Source: Acanthaster planci (lineage: Eukaryota > Echinodermata > Asteroidea > Valvatida > Acanthasteridae). Taken from it: a stretch of DNA of 64,000 bases. The notes beneath the pieces were generated by a model, which made no database searches, was not told where the DNA came from, and was given only the letters and a program-made list of their open reading frames with translations. The stretch is from assembly GCF_001949145.1 (NCBI RefSeq), contig NW_019091405.1, positions 1,518,653-1,582,652 of the forward strand, written 5' to 3'. This document shows positions 1 to 12,500 of this stretch, in pieces. Both the position numbers and the translations under genes were made by a program. The first letter of the stretch is position 1; every line of letters begins with the position of its first letter.

Positions 1-985
1 CTGGCGCGGTAGGCAAAGCAAAAGTCTTGAACAACGCATGCGCAGCTCCTTTCATATGCAAGTCCTGCTTGCTCACGATTATTGTCAAGGTGCGATGGCC
101 CGTGAATTTGAACAACAAAAGAATTTCGCTCAGTCAGAGACCTGACTTCGCTCCAAGAGCTATCCCTGCACAAGCCCACGTTACCGGAATTAAAAATGGC
201 ACCATTTGAATTGGATGCGCTCTCCTGCCCTGCAATCATGTATTCAATTAAGGACACTGCCTGCAAGATGGTAGCTATAAGCAAACCCTCTTTCACCACC
301 AATGCATTGTTGGAAGTTTTCAAGTCGTATTACTCGGTCTATACTCGCTGTCTATTAAACTATTTTTTAAGGAGTTGAAATTTACTTAGGCGAGAACAAT
401 GTCCTTTTCTCCGACTGAAACTAGGAGCAAGACAAGAGTGAAATTTACGTCAGTCATAATAATGATTATCGAGATTTCAATCGAGTTTCCACTGGAGAAA
501 AATACGTATCTCGATCTGAATTTATACAGATATTTACTCCATCAAGAACGTCTGAAAGTCTAACCCTGCAGAAGTTTCTCTTGACAGCATGCATATGAGG
601 TAAGGTAGGTCTATCGCTAAAGTTTGCCAAGCGAGAAAGCTGCGACTTGTACATGTTTGGAATTTTCTGCTACTGTTTGTGGCGTTGTGCGAAAGCTGTG
701 CAATACTCGTGGCGATTCTGGTCAACTTTTGATCAATTTTGGGTTGCGAATGTGGCGAAAATCGCAATACAATTTGTCTGACCTCCTCACGACACGACGT
801 TTGTGCGACGTTTTTGAGAAGGTTGGGCGCCTTCGGCCAAATTAAGTGACGGGAATGCGACTTTAGAGACCGTCACGCAAGCATCTTGCGAGCATCGTGC
901 AACAAGCATCACTTTTCGCGGCCACCGACCAGCTAGCGTAACCCCCTGGCGAATCCGAGGTCAGCATCGGCCTGCATACAGCCAT
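1..985. other. Upstream non-coding DNA, left flank
   Basis: No convincing gene. Short ORFs on both strands overlap each other and lack recognisable domains. From about 640 to 950 the DNA is rich in CpG-containing words such as GCGAC and GTCGC, with a similar texture at 1470-1720, which suggests diverged repeat copies. No tRNA or rRNA was seen. Confidence 0.4.
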
Positions 986-1320
986 GGGCGTAAATTCCAG
1001 AGGAGGGGGGTATATATCCCCCCACTTTTTGAAGGGGGGGGGATGGGCTATTGAATTATCCCCCAATTTTTTAATGCGAAAACATTAAAGCTGATTTTGA
1101 AGAATTGTCATGATTTCCAAACGACTAAAATGTTTGCAATATCACTAAAGCAGTTTTAAACAGCCGCAAATATACCATTCTGACTTTCTGCATGAATTTG
1201 ATACACACATTCGCCCCTATATTATAGTGCATTGTGTCGCCCCGCCCCCTTTTTAAAATTTCCATGGCCGGGCAATTCACCCCCCCCCCTTACCCCACCC
1301 CCAACACAGATTTACGCCAC
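986..1320. mobile_element. MITE-like repeat with inverted GGCGTAAAT ends (copy 1)
   Basis: Begins GGGCGTAAAT and ends ATTTACGCCAC, an inverted terminal match. Just inside each end are G-runs and C-runs respectively. A related copy lies about 1 kb downstream with the shared words CACTTTTTGA, GGGCTATTGAAT and AATTTCCA-GGC. No ORF. The superfamily was not assigned. Confidence 0.6.
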
Positions 1321-2013
1321 TGCATGCAGCTTCTAGGGAAGATGGACGCGTAGGACCACGCGGAAAGACCTTCAAGACCAGCCCCCAGCTCCAGGCCTGG
1401 GTTTTCCCTGATCAACCCAGTGAAGTTCCAGGACTAGCCCAGGGTTTGAGCCATTTTTTTTTCTGTTGGCGACATTTTTGAGATGGTTTGGCGCCCGTTT
1501 GCACGATATATACTTGCGAAGGTGAGAAAGCCGGCATAGCGACAGGCGCCTGAAATTTTGACCATGTTCAAAATTTGCGCACACATCTTTGCGAACTACA
1601 TGTACATGTATATAGGAGAACGTTTGTCGAATTCTCTCGAACGTTTCGAGGCATCTTGGCATGGTTTTTTCAACATGTAATTTGCGACGTGCCGAGACTC
1701 AAATTCACCGAAGTCGCAAAGCCTAGTGGTATAGCTTTAAATTTGCATTAAGGTCGGCCAAGTCCGAGTCAGGTTTTCTCTACCTCCAAGATCCGACTCA
1801 TGATCCGCTTTGAGCAGAAGCACTCCCTCATCGGTTGAAAAGGGCCATGTTGGTGGGCAGTGTTCATGTTTTGTTGGTAGCGACGCCGCCGGCGAGCATT
1901 CCATACTCGTTTGCACATCTTTTGGAGAACTAGTAATGCAAGGTTGCAGCCGCTCATTGGCCAAACGTTACTGATCTTACCGAATCGTTAAACTATTGCT
2001 CCTTGCATGCAAG
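1321..2013. other. Non-coding DNA between two MITE-like repeats
   Basis: No gene recognised. It includes a partial copy (1808-1900) of the dispersed repeat marked by GAGCAGAAGC and CTCATCGGTTGAAA, seen again at 7.7, 16.1 and 16.5 kb. Confidence 0.4.
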
Positions 2014-2390
2014 GAAGTAAATCTCAGGGGGTTGGGGTCACATAACCCCGCCACTTTTTGACCGGTGGGGTGGGCTATTGAATCATTCCTCACTGTTTCG
2101 TGATGAGAAAACAAAAACCTGCTTGTGAAGAATTTTTCGGACTTAACAACTAAAATGCATTCAACAGCTCTCAAAACGGAGAACAATGAAAACGTAATCA
2201 AAATGCCGTTCTGATGTAAGATTCTGCAGAAATGTTATACATAATGATGTACATGTACATCATGAACATCGTGCCCCATACAAAAATACAAATGTAGTCG
2301 CTGTCAGGCTGTCCGCACCCGCGCCACTTTTCAAATTTCCAAGGCGGGATAAGTCACCCCCCAAATTCCTCCGGCACACAATTACGCCAT
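2014..2390. mobile_element. MITE-like repeat related to the one at 986-1320 (copy 2)
   Basis: Same order of motifs as copy 1: a degenerate AAGTAAATCTCAGGGGG start, CCACTTTTTGACC, GGGCTATTGAATCATTCC, and the ending ACACAATTACGCCA. Both copies are in the same orientation and clearly diverged, so this is an old family. Confidence 0.55.
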
Positions 2391-3398
2391 TGATTGATTC
2401 GGATTGGTTGACGTTGTCTAGTCATGAGATCATAGTAAAGGGGCCACTCGCACTGGGCCTGTTTTCGAGTTACCGGCTGAGCATCCCGGCAGGGTAAGTT
2501 GCTACGCACGCCTTGACTGAAGGCTATTTTCAAACTGCGTGCACCGAGAGCAACCTGCAGGAGTATACCCAGCAAGAAATGAGACCGAGGGGTACCCCCC
2601 CAACACGTCCAATCCCTATACACATTCCAGACTATTGTTACTTAACACATCCCCCCAAGATGTCTGAAAAGAATTCCCCAGATTCCTGCGAGACAATGAC
2701 CAACACAAACCGGGGGGGGGGTTCTCTCCGTCTCGTACCTTGCTGCATATGTGCAGGAGTCTTGGTGAAATAGGCCCACACTGTATGTACAAGACATGCA
2801 CGAATAGGAAAGTGTCCAGAAACATCTATTCACAATGGGAAAGTGTCCAAAAACATCCATTCACGTGGCTTCCTTTTCTGACGCAAAGGTTACTGGGAAA
2901 TCCCCAGACTCGGTTTCGCGCCTAGTCTTCTAAGCAAATCCACGCCCCCACACACAGTGCTCCCTGGCCCTGATCGTGAACACGTCTAGTCGAGTTGAGT
3001 CTAGTTGCCACATGTCATGCCCGTGGCATTGAACACAGCGAACAGTGTATTAATGTATCATCGGCTGACTGGTGTGCTACATGCATATGTACAGTACATG
3101 TATGTGTATGCGATGAGTGTTGGCAGTGTGTTGTCTAAAAATACACCCTAGGAATTACACACAACGTCTGGGGTTTTCCAGCATGCTTGTATGTACATGT
3201 ACATGCTTAATAACGCTGCGCATTTCCTGGATGGTTACGGGTTTTTTGGCCACTCATGCACGCCGATCACCAGTTCGACTCCGTCGGCGACAGTACTAAG
3301 AGTTAAAAGGCTTCGTCGTTGAGGTGCATGCGTGGGTCCACACACGTGGAAGCTCTTGAATTTCACCTGAAAAGAAATTTGGAAATAAACCCGAAATA
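2391..3398. promoter_or_regulatory. 5' flank of PARP1 exon 1a; probable promoter and 5' UTR
   Basis: No coding sequence recognised. It must contain the promoter for the exon 1a transcript if that exon is used, but I see no clear TATA box or initiator. The last 200 bases have CpGs (GACTCCGTCGGCGAC near 3270) and an E-box CACGTG at about 3343. A 31-bp tandem duplication lies at 2803-2864. The promoter role is inferred from position. Confidence 0.35.
2803..2864. repeat. 31-bp tandem duplication
   Basis: Two adjacent 31-bp units (2803-2833 and 2834-2864) share GGAAAGTGTCCA and AAACATC-ATTCAC and differ at only three positions. Confidence 0.85.
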
Positions 3399-3521
3399 AT
3401 GGCGGACTCGAAGTCGAAACTGCCGTTCGACGCCGAGTATGCAAAGAGCAACAAATCGAAGTGCAGACTGTGCCAGGACTTCATCATCAAAGAGAAACTC
3501 AGGTTGGCCTTGATGGTGCAG
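3399..3521 (+). CDS. PARP1: PARP1 alternative first coding exon 1a (N-terminal half of zinc finger 1)
   Basis: Forty-one codons starting at an ATG with A at -3 and G at +4, ending ALMVQ before the donor GTACGC, phase 0. It contains [10 protein letters not shown], two zinc ligands as C-x2-C (residues 22 and 25) and the conserved L-R of the DNA-contacting region. It is about 56% identical (19 of 34 aligned residues) to exon 1b downstream and ends at the same codon, so either can splice to the exon at 7267. It is less like vertebrate PARP1 exon 1 than 1b is. The open frame and intact ligands argue against decay, but use of this exon is inferred. Confidence 0.8.
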
Positions 3522-6500
3522 GTACGCTAAGTTTTGAAATGGAGTGTTATTTTTCAGTACTGTCAGCCGTAACTGAAATCCATTCTCGTGTCCGACGGCG
3601 AATGGCGTGGTGACGGTAATTTTAGAGGAAAAAACTCAGATGACCTGGCTGTGCCGTGCATGTACATGTACGGGGATGGATGGACCATGAAATGTAAACA
3701 GCCCGGGTTGTGTGGCTAAATCGTCACATGTCGATATTGTGTACCATAAAATGCAGATAAATCGTGAAATTAGGCCTATAATATAATTAATTAGAGAACG
3801 GGGTGGATGTCAAATTTATGTATGAAATTGGTGTAGATCTATAGTGAAAATAAGTTATAAAAAATTTAGATAATGGCAGCTATGCGGAATTGATATTTTA
3901 TAGAATCCATTTCAACAGAAAAAGTATGGAAAATCAAGGGCAACGCTATCGGATGCAAACTAGTATTTTATGCATTATACCGCGATAGCAAGTGAAATAT
4001 GAACACGCCCGCGCAGTCTAATATTAAACATGCTGTGTGACACGATCTATACGTTTAAAATGAATCGGTTCGCGGCAAATTCGCGTGAAATGCATGATCA
4101 AAAAGTTGTGAACCAGCTGGCGATCCATGTGTCAGTACAGTGGGTGCACAGGAGTAAACTCGATCGAATGAAAATATCAAAGTCATGGCAGAGGAAAACG
4201 AGAGAAACTTTCCATTTCGTGCGGAGTATGCCAAAAGCAATAGAGCTGGTTGCAAGTGCTGCAAAATGTCCATTGCCAAAGATAGACTGCGAATGGCTAA
4301 AATGGTGCAGGTAAGCACGTGAAAATCTGCTTGGATTGTGAGGTTTGTTCCTACCGCCGTACTTATGCTCTGATCCATCCAGACAGCTTGCTGTTGGTGC
4401 ATGCATGGTGTATGGAGCTATTGGTGTGATCGTGGTGTAGGCATGTCCATGGTGTGACTGGCCGGCAGAAAGTGTCAACTGGTACTGCCAAAGGCCTCAC
4501 CATGCTAAGGTTACACATGCAATGAAGACTACTCAACAGCTCAAATACTGCATGGCATGTAGGCTTACATGGATTATTTTTCTGGAAACCATAGCTAAAC
4601 TAAACCTACATCATTTACAAATTACAAATGAGAACACTTACATGAGAAATCTTATTACCGATCCAACTAGGGTCACTACCGCATCTGCAACTTTAATCGA
4701 TAATATATTTTCTAATATATTACACCTTCCTGCATCTGGGAGGTGGTTACGGATATATCTTATCATTTTTCCTATATTTACTTCCTTTAGCTTGACTGTC
4801 AATCGTCCTAGTCCATGCTTCACTTCCGTACGCGATTATTCTCACAAAAATGGAGCCAACCTAAAACAAGCACTTCACAAATATGACTGGTCCTCGCTCT
4901 TTAATACGCAGGATGCTAAGTTCATGGATATATTTACACTCACGTTGAAAAGTATATCCCTTATAGACGTAATCAATCCAGGTCAAGCAAATGCACTCCT
5001 AAATTGCCCTGGGTCACTGTTAATTTTGTAAATCTATTGAGCATAAGAATAAGCTTAATCATAGGTTTATGTCGAACCCCACAGATGCGAATCGTACTAA
5101 ATACACACGCTATAAAAACATTTTAACTAGTGCCATTCGTACCTCTAAACGTAATTATTATACTAAACAAATCGACAAAGAAAAGGGTAATATTAAAAAT
5201 ACTGGGAAGATAATTATTCACATACTCCATACTAACTCTAAGTCTAAACCGCAATAAGTATTATTGATGTAGAAGGTGTTGCTACTAGCAATCTACACTT
5301 GATTACTAATCATTTTAATGAATTTTTTATAAATATTGGTAAAAACCTCTGTCAGTAATCAAATTCTTTCTAATCTTAATTATTCTGAGTATTTACTGGA
5401 CCCTCAACCTAATTCTATATTTTTAAGTCCTGATATTGAGGAAGAAATGATTGATATTGCACATACATGTATGTTGCCAAACAAAAAGAGGTCTGGCTTT
5501 GATTTAATTAGTAACTCACTGGTTAAGGAAGTGATCTGGGCAATCTCCAAATCGCTAACCTTTATTATGAACATGTCTAAATCGACAGGTGTAATACCAA
5601 ATGATATGAAAGTTGCTTGTGTTACTCCTATTTTTAAAAGTGGCAATCTTGATCAAGTACATGTACATACTTATAGGCCTATCTCGGTTCTTACTACTTT
5701 TTCAAAAATTCTTGAATGACTATTTCACAATCGTATAATGGACTTTTAAGGCGAACACGGCATAATTTCTGATTCTCAATTTGGATTCCGTGAAAACCAC
5801 TCAATGTCACATGCTATTATTCACCTAATTGATGAAATAACTACTAATTTACATGCATCTGCCGTTACAATTGGTTTATTCCTGGACCTCTCCAAGGCCT
5901 TTGATACACTCGATCATAGTATTCTTCTTAACAAACTTGCTTATTATGGCATTAGAAGAACCACCTTGGAGTGGTTCAGGAGTTACCTTTCAAATCGTCA
6001 GCAATTCGTATCTGTTAATGGTACTCGGTCCTCTCTCAGTACAGTTTGTGATGGAGTTCCGCAAGGATCCATTCTGGGGCCACTTTTATTTTCCATCTAT
6101 ATAATGCCTTTTTAAAATCTTCTGATTTGTTAAAGGTATTTTATTTGCTGATGACAGTAACCTATTCAATAGTCACCCTAATATTAATACTCTTTTTTAT
6201 AATGTTTATCTTGAGCTTACCAAAGTTTTAAACTGGCTTAAAGCAAATAGGTTGTCTCTTAATATTAAGAAGACTAACTATATGGTGTTAGTAAAAAGCA
6301 ACATCACTAATTACCTGAAATCTTTATTGATGATGTACAAATTGATAAAACCGATTGTGTCAAATTCTTAGGTCTGTATATCAAATCGAATATTTCATGG
6401 AAAAACAAATCAGTAATATTTGCACGACTGTTTAAAAAAATATCGGAGTTATATGTAAACTAAAGCCACTTCTCCCTCAGGATGTACCATTTAAACTTTA

Positions 6501-9500
6501 CAATACTTTAATTGTACCATATCTATCATATGGGATATTAGCCTGGGGTAATTGTGGGGTTAGTTTAACCAGTAGAATACTTACACTGCGAAAAAAGTTT
6601 TAAGAATGATCTACGCTGCCACCTACATGTACCTTGAACATGGTAGTGCGCTGTTTTATTTGTACAAAACTCTCAAAGTAAATGATATATATTTCCTTCA
6701 GCTTGGGATCCTCATGCACCAGTTCAACACTAAAAAATTACCTAAATCCCATTTGTTCTATGTTTATCAAAAATGAAGAAGTGCACCACCATTTCACCAG
6801 ACAGCACAAGAAATTTTATCATTCTTTTGCATGTACTACCCTCACACAAAATACAGTCAAGCATGAGGGCCCCAGGCTGTGGAATTCTTTAGACGCCTCT
6901 ATAAAGAATCTAGGGAACCTACAAACATTCATGTGTAAATATAAAGCTAAACTATTAATTGGTTATTCAAATTCTATTTAACATCATTTAATTTTTGTGT
7001 CTTACAGGGTTAAAAGACTTAGTTTTTACGTGTCTCACTGTCTTGTCTATTTGTATGTCATAATTATTGTATTGTTCGTAATAATGTGTATTATTCCTAA
7101 TGGGATCCCTACTCGACAAGCGCTGCTTCTATGAGACCCCATCCACAACCATTTTCCTTCCTGTTATATCTTTACTGCATATAATTAGGTCAAAATTGCA
7201 TCAGTATATATTTAGATATCCATTTTGAATGTTTTCTTTCTGTTTTTCAAATTCACATCTGTGCAGTCCCCATACTTTGATGGCATGCAGCCAAACTGGT
7301 ACCACTTTGACTGTTTCTGGAAGGTGGTTAAGGGCTCGGTGAAATCGACAGCCGACATCGGTAAGAAAACATCAGCCAGCGCATTGATCATATGACAGCC
7401 CACTGCATTCTGGATGTACATGTCAAGTCATGAGTTGGGGCATGGTGTTTCTTCTGCACCCCAGAGAAACACATGTGGTTCTCAAGATAAAGCTAAGGGT
7501 GCCATGCCATGAATCCTTGAGGGGGGTGGGTAGCATGTCTTGCCCGTCATAGCAGACAGCTGTTGTTTCACGGTATGTTGCATTCAAAAATACAGTAACT
7601 CACTCTGCAAGAAGTAAATCACGTCACTGCAGGGTAATCTGTTTGCTTTCCTTCTGGGTACATGATTGAGAGGCAGCAGTGCTATGTTGTAAAGTGGGTG
7701 CACTGTTAAATCACTCTATCTGCCTTGAGCAGAAGCACCCCCTCATTGGTTGAAAAGAGACATTTTAGTTGGGCATGTCCATTTTGTTGTTAGCGATGCT
7801 GCTGTAGCACTTGCATTTCAAAGTCACTTGTGAACCAGTGATGCGCAGTTAGTACCAAAGGAGCCTCCATTGTTAATTGAGGAAAATTGCGCCCTCTCTT
7901 GGTCCTGCTGGGAGCCCATAGAGTACCAAAGTGTGACGTCATTGTGACCAGAAAGTAGAGTGCAGATAAGTGGAGTATGCACATGTGGGTTCACGCACTG
8001 GTTGACATGCTAATGTCTTTTGCCCATATGCATGTAATTGTGTACGTGATGTAATCACTTTGGTACTCTGTACATGTATTATAATTGCACAGTGCATTCC
8101 AGCTTTTCAAAATGCACTCCTGACATGCTCCAAATTTTCCTGGTAGGCTTGCTAGATTTACCAAGACGGAATTTGTTTTTAGATCATTCCCATTCACTGC
8201 TCTCGCATAGTTACACTGCCAAGGCATCTGTGCTTCAGGGGAATTGTACAAATCCAGTCACTAGCCCAAACTACATTGTTCATGTGCATGTACTTGTGCC
8301 ATTTCAAAGAAGATGGCTTGTGGATGCTATAGAGTAGCAAAGTGTGACGTCATTTTGAACAAACAAATGTAATACCGATGAATGGAGTATGCACGCGCAT
8401 TGGTTCAGACGCTGGTTCTTGCTCTGATGCCTTTTGCACCCATAATTACACATGTGACATATTCATTATAATTGTCTCTGTGTCATGCTACACGGTGTTC
8501 ATATATCAAGACCATATGCAAGGCAGTAAGCATTTTCGTTTTACAGATCCACATTATGCCAGCTACAGTGCCAGACTGCAGGTTCATGTTTGGGCTCAGC
8601 TGGCAGTTTCCTTCCAACTCTCTGAGCTTTTGTTGCCAGTTACAGGGAAAGAGTGTCCTCCAAATTCTGCACCTCAGTGTTTAGGAGTGTTTTTCATTTC
8701 CATGTAAATCTCAGGCAGTTGGAAAACATCACACTTTTCTATCAGAAACTCAAAACACATCTTTTTATGCTGGCTTTTGTCTTCAACTGAGGTTTTTGTT
8801 TCAGATCAGCACCTCTGAATGGTCTCAAGAGACCACACCCCTTATGAATTTTCTGCCAATATTAGCTTAACATTTGACAATCCTAATTTGATAAAATTTC
8901 AGCATCAAAGACGTAATAGATAGGGATTTGCCGAATATCCGAATAACTGCATATTCGATTGATTGCCTAATATTCGAATATTATTTTTTGAATTTGAATA
9001 TTCGAATCCAAACTTCATGAACAGGAAGGGAAAATCTTCTTTTATTTTAAATTAGAAAAATTGCACCATGGAGGCTTGTTTCAAGCAGATTCAAATGAAA
9101 AGCGTCAGAAATCTTACAACGATTTAAAAGTAAATTACTCATTAAACAATATAAAAGGACATTTTCAACAGGGCAAGAAGTCTTGTTCATCTTTTAAATG
9201 TTGCTAAATTGTGGCTGGAGATACTCCTAGATGTGAGAAGTTATTATATTCATCATAATGTACAATTGTGTGTGTTATTGCAACTGATTTTGTATATGTT
9301 TTGTTCATCAACAATCTGCCGGTCGGTGCAACCGAATATTTGGATATTCAATCAAATTTAAGGTTGAATATTCGAATAGTGAATTATTCGAGTTGACTCA
9401 GCCCTAGTAATAGAAGTAACTTGCTTGCTGCTACAAGTGTCTTGAGATATTGTGTATGATGCAGTAATCAAATTATTTACCATCCCCATTAAAGGAATTG

Positions 9501-12500
9501 TTTGTTCTGCTCTTACACAGGTCACTTTGACGCCCTTCGTTGGGACGATCAGGAGAAGATCAGAGAGCGCATCAGTGCCAGTGGTACCACAGCAGCCAAG
9601 GCTAAAGGGGAGACGCTAGAAGACTTTGCAGTAGAGTATGCCAAGTCCAACAGGAGTGTCTGTAAGGCATGCGGAGAGAAGATTAATAAGGTACATGTAT
9701 GATACGTGTGCCTGAACTTAATGTGCTTGAGTTTTATAGTTTACATACATGTACCTACTGTGGATTTGAGAACAAAACAAGTCCACGCAATGTAGTTTGT
9801 GTATAATTTTTGAGTCGTGCGCACCTCATGTGGACTTGAAGATTGGCATAATTCAAGATTCAAGATACTTTATTGTTGAGTAAAAAAAAGTTTTCACACG
9901 AAATTTGCTCTCCGAGTGTTTCAGGAAATAATATTACAGTATACTACATAGATGTAAAAAAAATTCTAAAGCATTAATCAGAACTAGTTTCAAAACTATT
10001 AAATTCAGTTACATTATGGTACATTACAGATAGGATCGTTTAGTAATAAAAAAGATAAACAATTTAGAAGAAGGGGGGAACAACGAAGACCTCGCACAAG
10101 GCAGAATGACAAAACATGAAATATGGAAGAGAAAAATAAAACCAAAACTAATCATCAAATAAAATATGCATTAAAAATACGGATGGCCAATGGTAAAAAA
10201 GAGGATTTCATTCTATTTGTTTTCCAAGACAGTTGGCACATTCTGCCAGATCGGTTTCAAATAATAAAAGGGTTGAGAGGATGGGTAACATCAGACATAA
10301 TTTCATTAAACTTGGATACAACATGACACTGAGCTATTTCCTGGATGTTCTGAAAGTCAGCACCAATAATCCTTTTCGCTTGCTCGTTAACACGTTGAAG
10401 TTTGTTACGATTGCACAAAGTGAGGGAATCAAACCAACTTATGCAGCAGAAAATTACTGTCAACTGTACAATGCTCTGTAGGTTGCCTGAACCTTGAGTG
10501 GCATCACCAAAACAATCACCTGTCTCACTTCTGCTCCTCTCCCACTTTGCACTTCAGAATGACGTCCGCATCAATTACAAGAGCTCCATTGCGGCAGCAG
10601 CGAAAGGCCTGCCTGGTACCATGGACACGTGGCACCATCTGAACTGCTTCGTCAAGCCAGACCTGCTGGCCACCGTCCAATGGAGAGACACCAACTCTGT
10701 GGACAAGATTGACGGCTACAAGAGACTGAAGACAGAAGACCAAAAACTGATGAAGGAGAAGTTCCCTACGTACGGTTTTTGATTCTAGAGCATTTTTGAT
10801 TGGGAAATGAGTCACTTGACATAATGACAGTGGTACAGAAGTACGTACAGAATACTTGAAAGTAGTCCTCTGTAATAGCTGTTAGTAAGCTTCTGGCAAT
10901 ATACTTCACTTCATGGATTGGAACATTTCATCTGTCACCTTGTGAAATTACTCTTTGGACCCACAAACATTTGCTGTTTTTAATATGTTACATTTTCAGC
11001 AGAAATGAAAGACTTCTCCATTCTTCTGATGAGCTTGTTTTCTTTTTTCAATCAAATTCAAATTGCGGACTTTGTCTGAAGTTTTGCCGTTCCATTGATT
11101 GAATCTTTGTGGCTCCCACAGAAAGCGAAAGGCCAGAGCGTCTGTCGATGAGCCTGATTCGAAAAAAGCCAAAGTGGTTGACGAGGAGAAGGAAAAACTC
11201 AAGGTAACTGGGCTATGTCTGAATTACAGAAGGTAAAGGGTCAGTAGAGGGGAACGGTCTGCTGTTTGTTCCTCCATCCCCTAGTCTGACCATGAGGGGT
11301 TCAAATTCCTGTTAATTCATTACTAGCTCGGAAGTTGAAAAGATAAAGTATTGGCTCTTCCTTGGGCCTGAAAAGCATTTGTTGAAACAAAGTACCAGCA
11401 CTTTCTGTCATGCTCCAAACTGCTCTGCAAAGATTGTATAATTTGCAAAGATTAAAATTTCCTTATCAGTATTTAGGTTTTGACCATGTAGATAAAAGGG
11501 ACTTCTGAAGATGAACCGGATACATTCTTGCTGGTATTGCTAGCTTGAATTAATCTTCTGTGAGTGGGTTCTTGATAGATGTTCCTCTAAAATTCTGTCA
11601 TTGAGTACCACAACAGTTCAACATGCTGACTTTTCTCGATCAATTCACAGTATCGCGTACCACCAAGAGATTTATCTTGATATACGAATGTTTTGCAATC
11701 CATTTAGGAAAAAAATGACGACATTTTGCTTCAAAAGGCAGTCCGTTCTTACATACAGACTTTAACCCTAGGCCTGCCAGACGTAGCACAGTCCATCAGG
11801 TTAAAAGTCTGGTGCACTTTGATGCACCTCGCAATTAACAGCAGCAGAACAAACTGGTCATGTTGAGACAATGGGGGCTAGTCCCATTGAACAATGCCAA
11901 CGTTGGATCTTGTGGTAAATCGCAACCACAGACTCCCAGGCTGTTTGGCCTTGGGGAGAGTTGACCTGCTAGATCTTGTTACACTGTATGGGCAAGCAAG
12001 CCACTTTGACAAATGATGTAGTTTGATGCATCGGGCAGGGTTTCTAGCCAAAGTAGGCTGGGGGTTAGAGGTGAATCAAGAGGGACACTGTTTGGCATTT
12101 ACTACTACTTGACAGATGTTTAGTGTAAAATATTACATTTATGGAAATCTTGGAAAGCCTTGGAAATAAGTATTTAGCTGTGTTTTATCAACCATAAACA
12201 GTGACGGTTTGATGATGCAGGAGGTCAACTGTGAATTTGAAAAGGCCTCGAGGGGAAAGTTTTGTGATACTTTGGTTTTTGTCAATCCAGTTCAACGAAA
12301 GACAATGAAGATAAACCATGAAAATCACGCCAAGCTATGTTGCATCTCGTTTGACGCTCTAAAACATAACCTGCCGATGATGTACACGTTGATAACTCCT
12401 TTTGTCTCTTCCTGCTTTTCATGCAGGCTCAGAGTAATTTTGTCTGGAAAATCAGGGACGAGCTGAAGAAGAGTGTTGCCATTTCTTCGCTGAAGGAACT

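Noticed and set aside
10123-10481. Plus-strand ORFs in intron 3
   Set aside because: They are on the wrong strand of a decayed LINE fragment whose minus-strand translation gives the recognisable peptide.
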